Assembly (NCBI GenBank): GCA_046316025.1 | Contig: JBKCXU010000106.1 | Coordinates: 1-34,970 of the forward strand | Length of the DNA: 34,970 bases | Reading direction: 5' to 3' | Origin: JAJTHJ01 sp046316025 | GTDB taxonomy: Bacteria; Pseudomonadota; Gammaproteobacteria; Burkholderiales; Burkholderiaceae_F | Shown here: positions 25,562-33,720 of the stretch, piece after piece | Layout of the letters: every line of letters begins with the position of its first letter | Numbering within the stretch: position 1 is the first letter of the stretch | Program-made: the position numbers and the translations under genes | The notes under the pieces: model-generated | Told to the model about the DNA's origin: nothing | What the model saw: only the letters and a program-made list of their open reading frames with translations | Database searches by the model: none

Positions 25562-26722
25562 ATGCAATTTACCATCGGGTTGCGCGCGCCGAGCGCGCAC
25601 CGCCTCGCCGTGTCTGCGCCTCCTCGCTCCTCTGCCGCCGGCGGATCGCCGCTGGCGCGCGCCGCCCTGGCGGCGTATGCGCTGCTCGTCGTCTACGCCA
25701 GCCTGGCGCCGTGGTCCGGTTGGCAGGACCGTGGGGTCGATCCGCTGGCCTTTTTCACCGCGCCGTGGCCGCGCTACATCACGGGTTTCGACCTTGGCGT
25801 CAACGTCCTGGCTTACGCGCCGCTCGGCGCACTGGCGGTGCTGGCGCTGTATCCGCGGCTGCGCGGGCTGGCCGCCGTTGCGCTGGCCATCGCGGCGGCG
25901 GCGTTGCTGTCGGCGGGGGTCGAGGCGTTGCAGACGTTCCTGCCGGCGCGAGTGGCCTCCAATGTTGACTGGCTGACCAACGTGGCCGGCGCCACGGCCG
26001 GTGCGCTGCTGGCGGCGCCGGCCGCGGCGGGGCTGATCGAGCGCGGCCGCCTGCGCCGCTGGCGGCACGCCTGGTTCGGCACCGCCGCCACGCCGCTGCT
26101 GCTGCTGGCCGCGCTGTGGCCATTGGCGCAACTGCACCCGATGCCGATGCTCTTCGGCCTCGGTTGGGGCGACGGCGCCGCACTGGGCTGGGCGCGCGCA
26201 CAGGGCCTGGACTTCCTGCCCGAACGCGGCGCTTGGCAGCCGGCGGACTTCCGTCTGGCCGAGGTCGTCGTCAGCACCGCCGGGCTGCTCGCCGCGGGAC
26301 TCGCGTTGGCGAGCGCGATGCAGCCGCGCGCACCGCGGCTGCGGCTGCTGGCCGCGCTGATCGTCGCCGCGCTGGCGGTCAAGGCGGTGGGCTACGGCCT
26401 GCGCTTCGGACCGGAGCATCTGTGGGCCTGGCTCACCCCCGGCGCGGCCACCGGACTCGCGCTCGGGGGTCTGGCGCTCCTCGCCGCAGCGAGCGGCCGG
26501 CCGGCGGCGCTGGCGGCCGCGGCACTGCTCGCCACGACCGTGCTGCTGGCGTCCGTGGCGGTGGTGCCGGACAACCCGTACTTCACCCAATGGACGGCGC
26601 AGTGGCGCTCGGGCCGGCTGGCGCACTTCAACGCAGCGGCGGAGTGGCTCGCTGCCGGCTGGCCCTTTGCGCTGCTGCTTGCCTTGCTTGTGCAGGGGTT
26701 GCGCCGCGCGCCCAGCCGATAG
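25562..26722 (+). CDS. VanZ-like multi-pass membrane protein
   Basis: A 386-residue very hydrophobic protein. The N-terminal half resembles VanZ-like domains: ALAAYALLVVYASLAPWSGW, GFDLGVNVLAYAPLGALAV and SAGVEALQTFLPARVASNVD, with the conserved VNVLxYxPLG and SxxDWLxNxxG segments. Several more membrane helices follow. VanZ relatives are known from teicoplanin resistance, but most chromosomal copies have no known role. A GTG at 25610 is an alternative start. The ATG at 25562 leaves only 32 bases to divergent birA, so promoters would overlap coding DNA. Confidence 0.8.
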   Translation: MQFTIGLRAPSAHRLAVSAPPRSSAAGGSPLARAALAAYALLVVYASLAPWSGWQDRGVDPLAFFTAPWPRYITGFDLGVNVLAYAPLGALAVLALYPRLRGLAAVALAIAAAALLSAGVEALQTFLPARVASNVDWLTNVAGATAGALLAAPAAAGLIERGRLRRWRHAWFGTAATPLLLLAALWPLAQLHPMPMLFGLGWGDGAALGWARAQGLDFLPERGAWQPADFRLAEVVVSTAGLLAAGLALASAMQPRAPRLRLLAALIVAALAVKAVGYGLRFGPEHLWAWLTPGAATGLALGGLALLAAASGRPAALAAAALLATTVLLASVAVVPDNPYFTQWTAQWRSGRLAHFNAAAEWLAAGWPFALLLALLVQGLRRAPSR

Positions 26723-26758
26723 ACTTGCGCGCCTTGCCTGCGTCTCTGCCCCGCCGCG

Positions 26759-27070
26759 ATGAGCTACTACCAGCGCCACGTCTTCTTCTGTCTCAACCAA
26801 CGCGACGACGGCCGCGCCTGTTGCGCGACGCACGACGCCGCCGCGATGCAGGAGTACGCCAAGCGGCGGATCAAGGAACTGGGCTTGAACGGCGCCGGCA
26901 AGGTGCGCGTCAACAAAGCCGGCTGCCTGGATCGCTGCGACGAGGGGCCTTGCCTCGTCGTGTATCCGGAAGGCACCTGGTACACCTACGTCGACCGGCA
27001 GGACATCGACGAGATCGTCGATTCGCACCTGGCGCGCGGCGAACCGGTCGAGCGGCTGCGGCTGCGATGA
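26759..27070 (+). CDS. Thioredoxin-like 2Fe-2S ferredoxin
   Basis: A 103-residue protein of the thioredoxin-fold 2Fe-2S ferredoxin family. It begins MSYYQRHVFFCLNQRDDGRA. Likely cluster ligands are among Cys11, Cys21/22, Cys56 and Cys60 (CLDRCDEGPC). The WYTYVDRQDIDEIVDSHL segment is typical of the family. It probably transfers electrons in the cytoplasm; the partner is unknown. Its stop overlaps the next gene in ATGA form. Confidence 0.88.
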   Translation: MSYYQRHVFFCLNQRDDGRACCATHDAAAMQEYAKRRIKELGLNGAGKVRVNKAGCLDRCDEGPCLVVYPEGTWYTYVDRQDIDEIVDSHLARGEPVERLRLR

Positions 27071-27726
27071 CGCCGCGCTCCGAGCGGCGCACGCTGGCGG
27101 GCGGCGCCGGCGCGATCGAGGTCGCGCTCGACTGGCCCGCGGCCGCAGCGCCGCTCGGCATCGCCTGCATCGGCCACCCGCATCCGCTGTACGGCGGCAC
27201 GCTCGACAACAAGGTGGCGGCCACATTGGCGCGCGCCTTTGCCGGGCTGGGCTGGCTGGCGGTGCGGCCCAACTTCCGCGGCGTCGGCGCCAGCGCCGGT
27301 ACGCACGACCACGGGCGCGGCGAGACCGAGGACTTTTTGCTCGTGACGCAGGCCGCGCGCGGCTGGCTCGAGCGCGGCGCGGCGCTGCCGCTCGCCTTGG
27401 CCGGGTTCTCGTTCGGCAGCTTCGTCGCCGCGCAGACGGCTGCAGCATTGACGGCACAGGGCATGGCGCCGGCACACCTTGTGCTTGTTGGTATCGCTGC
27501 CGGCAAGTGGCCGATGCCGGCGGTGCCTGCCGATGCCTTGCTCGTGCACGGCGAGTTCGACGAGACGATCCCGCTGGCCGATGTGCTCGCCTGGGCGCGG
27601 CCGCTGGAGGCGCCGGTGGTGGTGGTGCCGGGGGCCGATCACTTCTTCCACCGCCGGCTGACGCTGCTCAAAACCCTGGTGGCGCGCCACGTGCGCGGCG
27701 CGAGTTCGATTGACGGCGCCGACTGA
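27067..27726 (+). CDS. Alpha/beta hydrolase
   Basis: A 219-residue cytoplasmic alpha/beta hydrolase. The HPHPLYGGTLDNKV and RPNFRGVGASAG segments and the nucleophile elbow GFSFGS (Ser115) fit the small dienelactone-hydrolase-like family found next to the 2Fe-2S ferredoxin gene in many Betaproteobacteria. Acid and His are probably in VHGEFDETIPL and GADHFFHRRL. It is translationally coupled to the ferredoxin gene by an ATGA overlap. The substrate is unknown. Confidence 0.85.
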   Translation: MTPRSERRTLAGGAGAIEVALDWPAAAAPLGIACIGHPHPLYGGTLDNKVAATLARAFAGLGWLAVRPNFRGVGASAGTHDHGRGETEDFLLVTQAARGWLERGAALPLALAGFSFGSFVAAQTAAALTAQGMAPAHLVLVGIAAGKWPMPAVPADALLVHGEFDETIPLADVLAWARPLEAPVVVVPGADHFFHRRLTLLKTLVARHVRGASSIDGAD

Positions 27727-27774
27727 AGCGGCTACAAGGCGCGCGCAGTCGCACCCCGCGCAGACGGACAGGCA

Positions 27775-28260
27775 ATGGCAGAAGCAGCAGCAGTGTTTGC
27801 CAAGACGGCCAAAGGCAGCGCGGAAGTGGCCCAGCGCAGCAACGCGATCTCGGCCATCGCGCGGCGGGTGCTGATCATGGTCGACGGCAAACGCAGCGTG
27901 CGCGAGTTGACCCCGCTCGCCCCGCCGGGGCAGATCGATACGGTGCTGGCCGAACTGCAACAACTCGGCTTGATCGAGGCCGTGGGCGCCGTGGCGGCGT
28001 CGGCGGGGCCAACGCTGGCGCCGCCGCGCGAAGGCGGCAGTGAGCGCCTGCTGCTGTCGCTCGAAGAAGCCAAGCGCCGCGCCGCGCGCGGGTTGATCGA
28101 GCGGCTCGGCCCGGAGGCCGACGGCATGGCCGCCCGCATCGAAGCCTGTCGCAGCGCCGAAGAGTTGGCCGAAGCGCTGCGCCGGGCCGAGCGACTGCTC
28201 GCCGGAGCGATCGGTGCGGCCGCCGCCGAGTCCTACCTGCGCGAGTTGCGCGGGCGTTGA
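27775..28260 (+). CDS. Hypothetical protein with winged-helix-like N-terminus
   Basis: A 161-residue protein I cannot name. The N-terminal half (ISAIARRVLIMVDGKRSVREL, then LAELQQLGLIE) looks like a small winged-helix-type domain often found in betaproteobacterial proteins of unknown role. The C-terminal half is alanine- and arginine-rich, predicted helical, and may be a coiled coil. It lies 48 bases after the hydrolase gene. Confidence 0.7.
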   Translation: MAEAAAVFAKTAKGSAEVAQRSNAISAIARRVLIMVDGKRSVRELTPLAPPGQIDTVLAELQQLGLIEAVGAVAASAGPTLAPPREGGSERLLLSLEEAKRRAARGLIERLGPEADGMAARIEACRSAEELAEALRRAERLLAGAIGAAAAESYLRELRGR

Positions 28261-28344
28261 CGCTCGGCGGCAACGAGGCCACGGGCGACACGACCGCGGC
28301 AAAGCCGCTATCGTCGCGGCTGGCTTGGACAATTCGCGACGACC

Positions 28345-29253
28345 ATGGACTGGCAAGACGCAACCTGTTATCTGAACGGCGAGTGGCTGCCGCTGAAAGA
28401 CGCGCGCATCCCGGTGCTCGACCGCGGCTTCATTTTCGGCGACGGCGTGTACGAGGTGATCCCGGTCGATGCGATCGCGCCGGGGCGCAGCGCACCGTTT
28501 CGCGCGCGCGAGCACTTCGAGCGGCTGGCACGCAGTCTGGCCGCCGTGCGCATCGCCAACCCATTCGACCTGGACGGCTGGCAGCGGCTGCTGACGGAAA
28601 GCATCGCGCATAACGCGGCGTGGCCGCGGCAGTCGTTTTACCTGCAAGTCACGCGCGGCGTGGCGCGGCGCGACCATCCGTTTCCCGCCGGCGCGACGCC
28701 GACCGTCTTTGCGATGAGCACGCCGTGGGCGCCGATTCCGCGCGAGCAGATCGAGCAGGGCATCGCCGTGGTCACGCACGCCGACGAGCGCTGGCTGCAT
28801 TGCGACATCAAGAGCGTGTCGCTGCTGGGTAACGTGCTGATGAAGCAGTACGCGGTCGAGCACGACGCCAGCGAAACCGTGATGCTGCGCGACGGCTGGC
28901 TCACCGAAGGGTCGAGCACCAACGTGCTGGTGGTGCGCGGCGGCACCCTGATCGCGCCGCAGAAGTCCAACCGCATCTTGCCGGGGATCACCTACGATGC
29001 CGCGTTCGACATCGCCCGCGCGCGCGGCGTGCCGGTCCAAGCGCGGCCGATTGCGGAGGCGGAGTTGCGCTCGGCCGACGAGGTGTGGATCAGTTCGTCG
29101 GGCCGCGACGTGCTGGCGGCGGTGCGGATCGACGGCGTGCCGGTGGGCGACGGCCGCCCCGGCCCGCTGTACCGGCAGATGATCGAGTGGTTCGGACAGG
29201 CCAAGCGCGAGGACGGCGAGCGCTGGCTCGCCCAGTACGGAGCGGTGGCGTGA
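28345..29253 (+). CDS. dat: D-amino acid aminotransferase (class IV)
   Basis: A 302-residue PLP enzyme of fold type IV. Evidence: RIPVLDRGFIFGDGVYEVIP near the N-terminus; HCDIKSVSLLGNVL with the PLP lysine at Lys156; LTEGSSTNVLVV; and a PGITYD segment. The Arg/Lys-Ser pattern fits D-alanine transaminase more than branched-chain aminotransferase. It would supply D-glutamate or D-alanine, for example for cell wall synthesis. Its stop overlaps the GTG start of ybeD. In many Betaproteobacteria dat lies between dacA and ybeD-lipB-lipA; dacA is not found in this window. Confidence 0.88.
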   Translation: MDWQDATCYLNGEWLPLKDARIPVLDRGFIFGDGVYEVIPVDAIAPGRSAPFRAREHFERLARSLAAVRIANPFDLDGWQRLLTESIAHNAAWPRQSFYLQVTRGVARRDHPFPAGATPTVFAMSTPWAPIPREQIEQGIAVVTHADERWLHCDIKSVSLLGNVLMKQYAVEHDASETVMLRDGWLTEGSSTNVLVVRGGTLIAPQKSNRILPGITYDAAFDIARARGVPVQARPIAEAELRSADEVWISSSGRDVLAAVRIDGVPVGDGRPGPLYRQMIEWFGQAKREDGERWLAQYGAVA

Positions 29254-29519
29254 ACGAGTCCGAACCCGATCCGTTCGACTTCCCGACCGACTTTCCGCTC
29301 AAGATCGTCGGCGTGAGGCGCGACGACTTTGCCCGGTCGATCGCCGCCATCGTGCGCGAACACGCGCCGGACTTCGACCCTGCCACGCTGGAAATGCGCG
29401 TCTCCAGCCAGGCCAACTACCTGTCGCTGACCGCCACCATCCGCGCCACCTCGCGCCCGCAACTGGATGCGCTGTATCGCGCGTTGACGGCTGCACCCGG
29501 GGTGAAGTTCGTCTTGTGA
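29250..29519 (+). CDS. ybeD: YbeD-family protein (DUF493)
   Basis: An 89-residue protein with the YbeD fold pattern: FDFPTDFPLKIVGVRRDDF, IVREHAPDF, SSQANYLSLTATI and LYRALTAAPGVKFVL. It starts with GTG at 29250, overlapping the dat stop, and its own stop overlaps the GTG start of lipB. The family is conserved next to lipB but its function is not established. Confidence 0.88.
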   Translation: MNESEPDPFDFPTDFPLKIVGVRRDDFARSIAAIVREHAPDFDPATLEMRVSSQANYLSLTATIRATSRPQLDALYRALTAAPGVKFVL

Positions 29520-30193
29520 GCGACGGCCGGCCGACGCTGCGCTGGCTCGGCCGCGCCGAATACCTGCCGACCTGGCAGGCAATGCGCGAGTTCACCGCGG
29601 CGCGCACGGGCGACACGCCCGACGAACTGTGGGTGGTCGAGCATCCGCCAGTGTTCACGCTCGGACAGGCGGGGCGGCGCGATCATCTGCTCGATCCCGG
29701 CGACATCCCGGTGGTGGCCACCGACCGTGGCGGCCAGGTCACCTACCACGGACCGGGGCAGGTGGTCGTCTACCCGCTGATCGACCTGCGGCGGCTCGGC
29801 ATCTACGTGAAGGAACTCGTGTTCCGGATCGAGGCGGCGACGATCCAGACGCTGGACAGCTTTGGCGTGGTTGGGCTGCGCGTGCCCGGAGCACCGGGCA
29901 TCTATGTGCCGCTCGAAAGGGATCCCGCGCGGGACCCCGCGCCGCGCGCGCATCCCGACTTCACCGGCCTGGCCAAAATCGCCGCGCTCGGCATCAAGAT
30001 CGCGCGCGGTTGCTGCTATCACGGCGTGGCGCTGAACGTGGCGATGGATCTCACTGCCTTTGCCCGCATCGACCCCTGCGGCTATCCGGGTCTGCGCACG
30101 GTCGATCTGGCTACACTCGGCGCCGTTACCGAATGGAACACAGCGGCCGAGCGGCTCGCGCAACGGCTCGCCGCGCAGCTGACCCCCCGATGA
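29516..30193 (+). CDS. lipB: Octanoyl-[ACP]:protein octanoyltransferase LipB
   Basis: A 225-residue protein that transfers octanoate from acyl carrier protein to apo-domains of lipoate-dependent enzymes. Motifs: DRGGQVTYHGPGQVVVYPL, GLAKIAALGIKI with the catalytic Lys154, GCCYHGVALNV, and IDPCGYPGL with the catalytic Cys188. A ~20-residue insertion (PLERDPARDPAPRAHPD) before the lysine motif is larger than in E. coli; similar insertions occur in other Betaproteobacteria. The start is GTG, overlapping ybeD; the stop overlaps lipA. Confidence 0.95.
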   Translation: MSDGRPTLRWLGRAEYLPTWQAMREFTAARTGDTPDELWVVEHPPVFTLGQAGRRDHLLDPGDIPVVATDRGGQVTYHGPGQVVVYPLIDLRRLGIYVKELVFRIEAATIQTLDSFGVVGLRVPGAPGIYVPLERDPARDPAPRAHPDFTGLAKIAALGIKIARGCCYHGVALNVAMDLTAFARIDPCGYPGLRTVDLATLGAVTEWNTAAERLAQRLAAQLTPR

Positions 30194-31164
30194 ACGACCC
30201 CGCCCCGCCCTTTGCGAAAAAGAAAGGCGACGCCAAGACCGGCGTCGTGTTCAAGAAGTTCCCGGTGCAGGTGGTCGCCGCGCAGGAAGCGCGCGCGCCG
30301 CAGCGCAAGCCGGACTGGATCCGCGTCAAGGCCGGCTCGCCCTCGACCCGCTTCTACGAGATCAAGGCCATCCTGCGCGAGCACCGCCTGCACACGGTGT
30401 GCGAGGAGGCGACCTGCCCCAACATCGGCGAGTGCTTCGGCAAGGGCACCGCGACCTTCATGATCATGGGCGACAAGTGCACGCGCCGCTGCACTTTCTG
30501 CGACGTGGCGCACGGCCGGCCCGAGCCGCTCGACGCAGAAGAGCCGCGCAACCTGGCGAAGACCATCGCCGCGCTCAAGCTCAGTTACGTGGTGATCACC
30601 TCGGTGGACCGCGACGATCTGCGCGACGGCGGCGCGCAGCATTTCGTCGATTGCATCCGCGCCGTGCGCGAGCTAGCGCCGGCGACGCGGATCGAAGTGC
30701 TGGTGCCGGACTTTCGCGGCCGGCTGGACCGCGCGCTCGATGTCCTGCAAGCCGCGCCGCCCGACGTGATGAACCATAACCTCGAAACCGTGCCGCGGCT
30801 GTATCGCGTAGCGCGGCCGGGGTCGGACTACGCCCATTCGCTGCAACTGCTGGGCGAGTTCAAGCGGCGCGTGCCGGGGGTGCCGACCAAGAGCGGGCTG
30901 ATGGTGGGCCTGGGCGAAGCCGACGACGAAATCCTGGAAGTCATGCGCGATCTGCGCGCGCACGAGGTGGACATGCTGACCATCGGCCAGTACCTCGCGC
31001 CGAGCAGCCACCACTTTCCGGTGCAGCGCTACGTCCCGCCTGCGACCTTTGCGATGTTCGAGCGCGAGGCGCAGGCGATGGGCTTTTCGCACGCCGCCTG
31101 CGCGCCGCTGGTGCGCTCGTCGTACTACGCCGACCAGCAGGCGCATGCCGCCAGCGTGGCTTGA
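30190..31164 (+). CDS. lipA: Lipoyl synthase LipA
   Basis: A 324-residue radical-SAM enzyme that inserts two sulfur atoms into the octanoyl chain. The auxiliary cluster motif CEEATCPNIGEC (Cys71, 76, 82) and the radical-SAM motif CTRRCTFC (Cys97, 101, 104) are intact. The C-terminal RSSYYAD (Ser near 310) supplies the fourth auxiliary cluster ligand. The start ATG overlaps the lipB stop in ATGA form, completing dat-ybeD-lipB-lipA. Confidence 0.96.
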   Translation: MNDPAPPFAKKKGDAKTGVVFKKFPVQVVAAQEARAPQRKPDWIRVKAGSPSTRFYEIKAILREHRLHTVCEEATCPNIGECFGKGTATFMIMGDKCTRRCTFCDVAHGRPEPLDAEEPRNLAKTIAALKLSYVVITSVDRDDLRDGGAQHFVDCIRAVRELAPATRIEVLVPDFRGRLDRALDVLQAAPPDVMNHNLETVPRLYRVARPGSDYAHSLQLLGEFKRRVPGVPTKSGLMVGLGEADDEILEVMRDLRAHEVDMLTIGQYLAPSSHHFPVQRYVPPATFAMFEREAQAMGFSHAACAPLVRSSYYADQQAHAASVA

Positions 31165-31185
31165 GCATCGGCGCCGAAGCGGGCG

Positions 31186-31359
31186 CTACTCTACCGATTG
31201 CGCGCCCACCGTGCGAGCCAGGAAGTCCGAGCCGCCGCCCGCCGGGTAGGGGACCATCCGGCGCACTGGTTTGCCGGGCGCTTGCCGGGCCAAGGATCCT
31301 GCTGGCAACAGGCCAGGGGCTGCGGCGAGCAGACCTCTACGTTCGCGATGTACGGTCAT
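31186..31359 (-). pseudogene. Remnant of a TctC/Bug-type solute-binding protein gene
   Basis: A 57-residue reading frame starts at 31359 and reads MTVHRERRGLLAAAPGLL, then APGKPVRRMVPYPAGGGSDF, then LARTVGAQSVE and a stop. The export-signal-like beginning and the VPYPAGGGSD hallmark are those of TctC/Bug substrate-binding proteins of tripartite tricarboxylate transporters, normally about 320 residues. Everything beyond the first strand is missing, and lipA ends only 21 bases further on. The start lies inside the last codons of the TetR gene, so the two may once have formed an operon. Confidence 0.7.
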
Positions 31360-31999
31360 CGCGGCCCCCCATCGTGGGTGCGTCGTCTCGTGCACCGGCT
31401 TCATCGCGGCGGCGCAGACCGTCGAACGTCGTCGCCAGCAGGAAGTCGACGATCTGGGCGTCGCTAAAGGCGCCGCCGAGCCGCAGGTACTCCAGCACTG
31501 GATCGCAGGTGCGGGCAAACAAGGTGTACAGCACGACCTCGGCCGGCAGTTCGACCATCTGGCCCTGCCGTTGCGCCTGCTCGATCCACGCCGACAAAGT
31601 CGCGGCGAGTTCTTCCAGCCGCTGCACATAAGGCGGGTAGTTCAGCAGCGCTTCTCGCAGGCTCGACCGGGTCGACGGCAGCAGCGGCATGGCATCTACG
31701 GCGTGCTGCTCCAGCGCCCAGCGCAGCACCGCGCGCAGATTGTCGATCGGCGCGGCCTCGGCAGGCTGGGCCCTCGCGACGCTCAGTGCGCGCTCCAGCA
31801 CGCGCGCCATGGCCGCTGCAGCGAGTTGCTCCTTCGACGCGAAGTGCTTGTACAGGCTCGGCTTGCCGATGCCGACCGTATGCGCGACGTCATCCATGGT
31901 CATCTCGTCAAAACCCTTACCCGATAAAAGGGTATTGACCGCGTCAAGGATCAACGCCTCTCTAAGTCTAAATTGTTGTTCTTTAACGGATAATTTCAA
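31337..31999 (-). CDS. TetR/AcrR-family regulator
   Basis: A 220-residue regulator. The helix-turn-helix MTMDDVAHTVGIGKPSLYKHF (about aa 33-53) is typical of TetR proteins. The C-terminal ligand domain resembles the TetR_C group with LRAVLRWALEQHAVD. The only usable start is TTG at 31999: an in-frame stop at 32009-32011 blocks any longer form, and AGGCGG five bases upstream is a fair ribosome site. Its natural targets may be its own promoter and the DUF4397 gene (both facing 32000-32205), or the decayed TctC-type gene behind it. Confidence 0.85.
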   Translation of the reverse strand: MKLSVKEQQFRLREALILDAVNTLLSGKGFDEMTMDDVAHTVGIGKPSLYKHFASKEQLAAAAMARVLERALSVARAQPAEAAPIDNLRAVLRWALEQHAVDAMPLLPSTRSSLREALLNYPPYVQRLEELAATLSAWIEQAQRQGQMVELPAEVVLYTLFARTCDPVLEYLRLGGAFSDAQIVDFLLATTFDGLRRRDEAGARDDAPTMGGRDDRTSRT

Positions 32000-32007
32000 G
32001 ATTACCG

Positions 32008-32033
32008 CCTAGTACCTATAGTAAACCACTAGG
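32008..32033. promoter_or_regulatory. Palindromic operator candidate upstream of tetR
   Basis: Perfect inverted repeat CCTAGT-N14-ACTAGG, 9-34 bases upstream of the tetR start. It overlaps a candidate minus-strand promoter: TTCACG (-35, complement of 32037-32042), 16-base spacer, TATAGG (-10, complement of 32015-32020). Autoregulation by the adjacent TetR is a reasonable inference. Confidence 0.5.
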
Positions 32034-32046
32034 TTGCGTGAACGTA

Positions 32047-32128
32047 CTGATTAGTTACTATCTGCATGTTTAAACCGATGAGTAACTCAAAGAAACCGAC
32101 GAGTAGATCAACAAACCAATCAGTTACT
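32047..32128. repeat. Four spaced 13-base direct repeats in AT-rich intergenic DNA
   Basis: Copies resembling CCGATnAGTTACT lie at 32047-32059, 32075-32087, 32096-32108 and 32116-32128, with start spacings of 28, 21 and 20 bases. Two are close to two helical turns apart. The region 32000-32165 is markedly AT-rich compared with the genome. These may be binding sites for a regulator controlling the gene at 32206. Confidence 0.55.
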
Positions 32129-32205
32129 TCAGCGCCAGGTTTCTCGGATCTTCCGCGAAACCGCCTTATCTGGGTTCCCACCCCCTTTCTTGAAAGGAGA
32201 CGTTC

Positions 32206-33603
32206 ATGCGCAGACACTTCCTCAAAACCGCCAGCATCGGCGCCATGGCCACGCTGCTGCTCGCTGCCTGCGGCAGCAGCGACGATTCAGTCATCCAAAA
32301 CACCTCGTTGCGTGCGGTGCATGCCTCGGCAACGACCCCTGCCGTCGACATCTACGTCAACGGCGCTCTCGCGGTGGGCAACGTTTCGTTCGGCGCCGCG
32401 TCGGGCTTCGCGAGCGTACATGCTGGCGCAACCCGCGTACAGGTGACCCTCGCGGGTCAGCCGGCCTCCAGCGCAGCCATCGACGTAACCCCGACGCTCG
32501 CAGCCAATCGCAGCTATACCGCCATCGCCATCGGCAGCGGCACAACCGGCGCCACCCGCCTGCAAGCTGCGCTGATCGACGACGACGGCGCTGCCCCGGC
32601 CGCCGGCCAGGCCAAGCTGCGCGTGCTGCACGGTGCGCCGGCGGTGCCCGCGGTGGACATCTTCGTGACTGCGCCGGATGCCGCGCTGCCGGCGACGCCG
32701 ACCATCGCCGGCCTGGCCTTCGCCCAGCAGGCCCCCGCCTCCGGGCAGGCGGCGTTGTCGGTCGCCGGTGGCGACTACCGGATCCGTGCCCGCGTGGCGG
32801 GCCAGACGGCGATCGCCTTCGACTCGGGCCGGGTGACGGTGCCGGCCGGCGCCGACTGGGCGCTGGTGGCCGTCCCCGATGCCGGACCGAGCAACTCGCC
32901 GATCCAGTTGCTGTTGGTACCGCGCACGGGTAACACGGCCTTCGTGCGCGACGCGCGCGCCAACCTGCGCGTGGCGCACTTCTCGCCCAACGTGCCGGCG
33001 GTCGATGTCTTCCTCAAGGCGCCAGGCGCGGCCAATTCCGATGCCAATCGGGTGCTGTCCGCGGTGACGTTCCCGCAGGATTCGGGCTTCCTGCAGGTGC
33101 CCGCGGGGACCTACGATGCCTCGGTAGCGCTGGCCGGCACGCTGACCGGCGTGCTGAACCTGAACGGCGCCAAGCTTGATCGCGCCAGCAACACCAGTGT
33201 GTTCGCCATCGGTCTGCTCAACGGCACGGGCGATCAGGTGTTGCAGTTGAAGGCGTTTACCGACGATCGCACGCCGGTCGCCGGCAAGGCCAAAGTGCGG
33301 GTGATCCACCTGTCGCCGGATGCGCCGGCGGTGGACGTGGTGGTGCTGGCGGGCGGCGCCATCGCCGCGCGGCCGGTGACGAACCTGTCCTACCCGAACG
33401 CCACGGCCACGTCCCTGGAACTCGACCCGGGCACGTACACGCTGGCCGTCGTGCCGACGGGCGCGTCCACCCCGGTGTTGCCGACCGCCGCTGGCGTGCC
33501 GGTCACGCTCGCCGCCGGCGACGTGAAGACGGTTGCCGCGGTCGGCGCGCTGAACGCCGCCAACGGCCAGTCGTTCCGCTTCGTCGTGCTCGACGACAGG
33601 TAA
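32206..33603 (+). CDS. DUF4397-repeat lipoprotein
   Basis: A 465-residue exported protein. Signal MRRHFLKTASIGAMATLLLAAC has a lipobox with Cys22. Four DUF4397-type repeats begin near residues 35 (LRAVHASATTPAVDIYV), 138 (LRVLHGAPAVPAVDIFV), 254 (LRVAHFSPNVPAVDVFL) and 364 (VRVIHLSPDAPAVDVVV). Each repeat ends with a beta-rich part such as GTYDASVALAGT. AAGGAG six bases before the ATG is a strong ribosome site. DUF4397 proteins are cell-surface or periplasmic beta-sandwich proteins of unknown function. A strong hairpin follows the stop. Confidence 0.88.
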   Translation: MRRHFLKTASIGAMATLLLAACGSSDDSVIQNTSLRAVHASATTPAVDIYVNGALAVGNVSFGAASGFASVHAGATRVQVTLAGQPASSAAIDVTPTLAANRSYTAIAIGSGTTGATRLQAALIDDDGAAPAAGQAKLRVLHGAPAVPAVDIFVTAPDAALPATPTIAGLAFAQQAPASGQAALSVAGGDYRIRARVAGQTAIAFDSGRVTVPAGADWALVAVPDAGPSNSPIQLLLVPRTGNTAFVRDARANLRVAHFSPNVPAVDVFLKAPGAANSDANRVLSAVTFPQDSGFLQVPAGTYDASVALAGTLTGVLNLNGAKLDRASNTSVFAIGLLNGTGDQVLQLKAFTDDRTPVAGKAKVRVIHLSPDAPAVDVVVLAGGAIAARPVTNLSYPNATATSLELDPGTYTLAVVPTGASTPVLPTAAGVPVTLAAGDVKTVAAVGALNAANGQSFRFVVLDDR

Positions 33604-33623
33604 GCACGTCATAGTTGGCCAAC

Positions 33624-33663
33624 GCGCGCCGCTCGCAGGGCAAGTGCCCTGCGGGCGGCGCGC
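33624..33663. terminator. Strong hairpin between convergent genes
   Basis: An 18-bp stem (33624-33641 with 33646-33663, one G-T pair, loop AAGT) lies 21 bases after the DUF4397 stop and 57 bases before the hydrolase stop. It is not followed by a T-run on either strand. It may act as a bidirectional terminator or an mRNA-stabilising 3' structure. Confidence 0.6.
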
Positions 33664-33720
33664 TTACACACGCTCATCGAGGATCGGACGGCGCCGCCGT
33701 CGGCGCTGGGCAGCCGACGG

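Noticed and set aside
25520..27475. A 651-codon minus-strand frame over VanZ, ferredoxin and hydrolase genes
   Set aside because: The plus strand holds three genes with clear motifs and ATGA coupling; this frame is Arg-rich shadow sequence.
26986..29040. A 684-codon minus-strand frame over the hydrolase and dat
   Set aside because: Antisense to recognised enzymes, with no family motif of its own.
32287..33612. A 441-codon minus-strand frame opposite the DUF4397 gene
   Set aside because: The plus-strand gene has a lipobox, four repeats and a strong ribosome site; the antisense frame has none of these.
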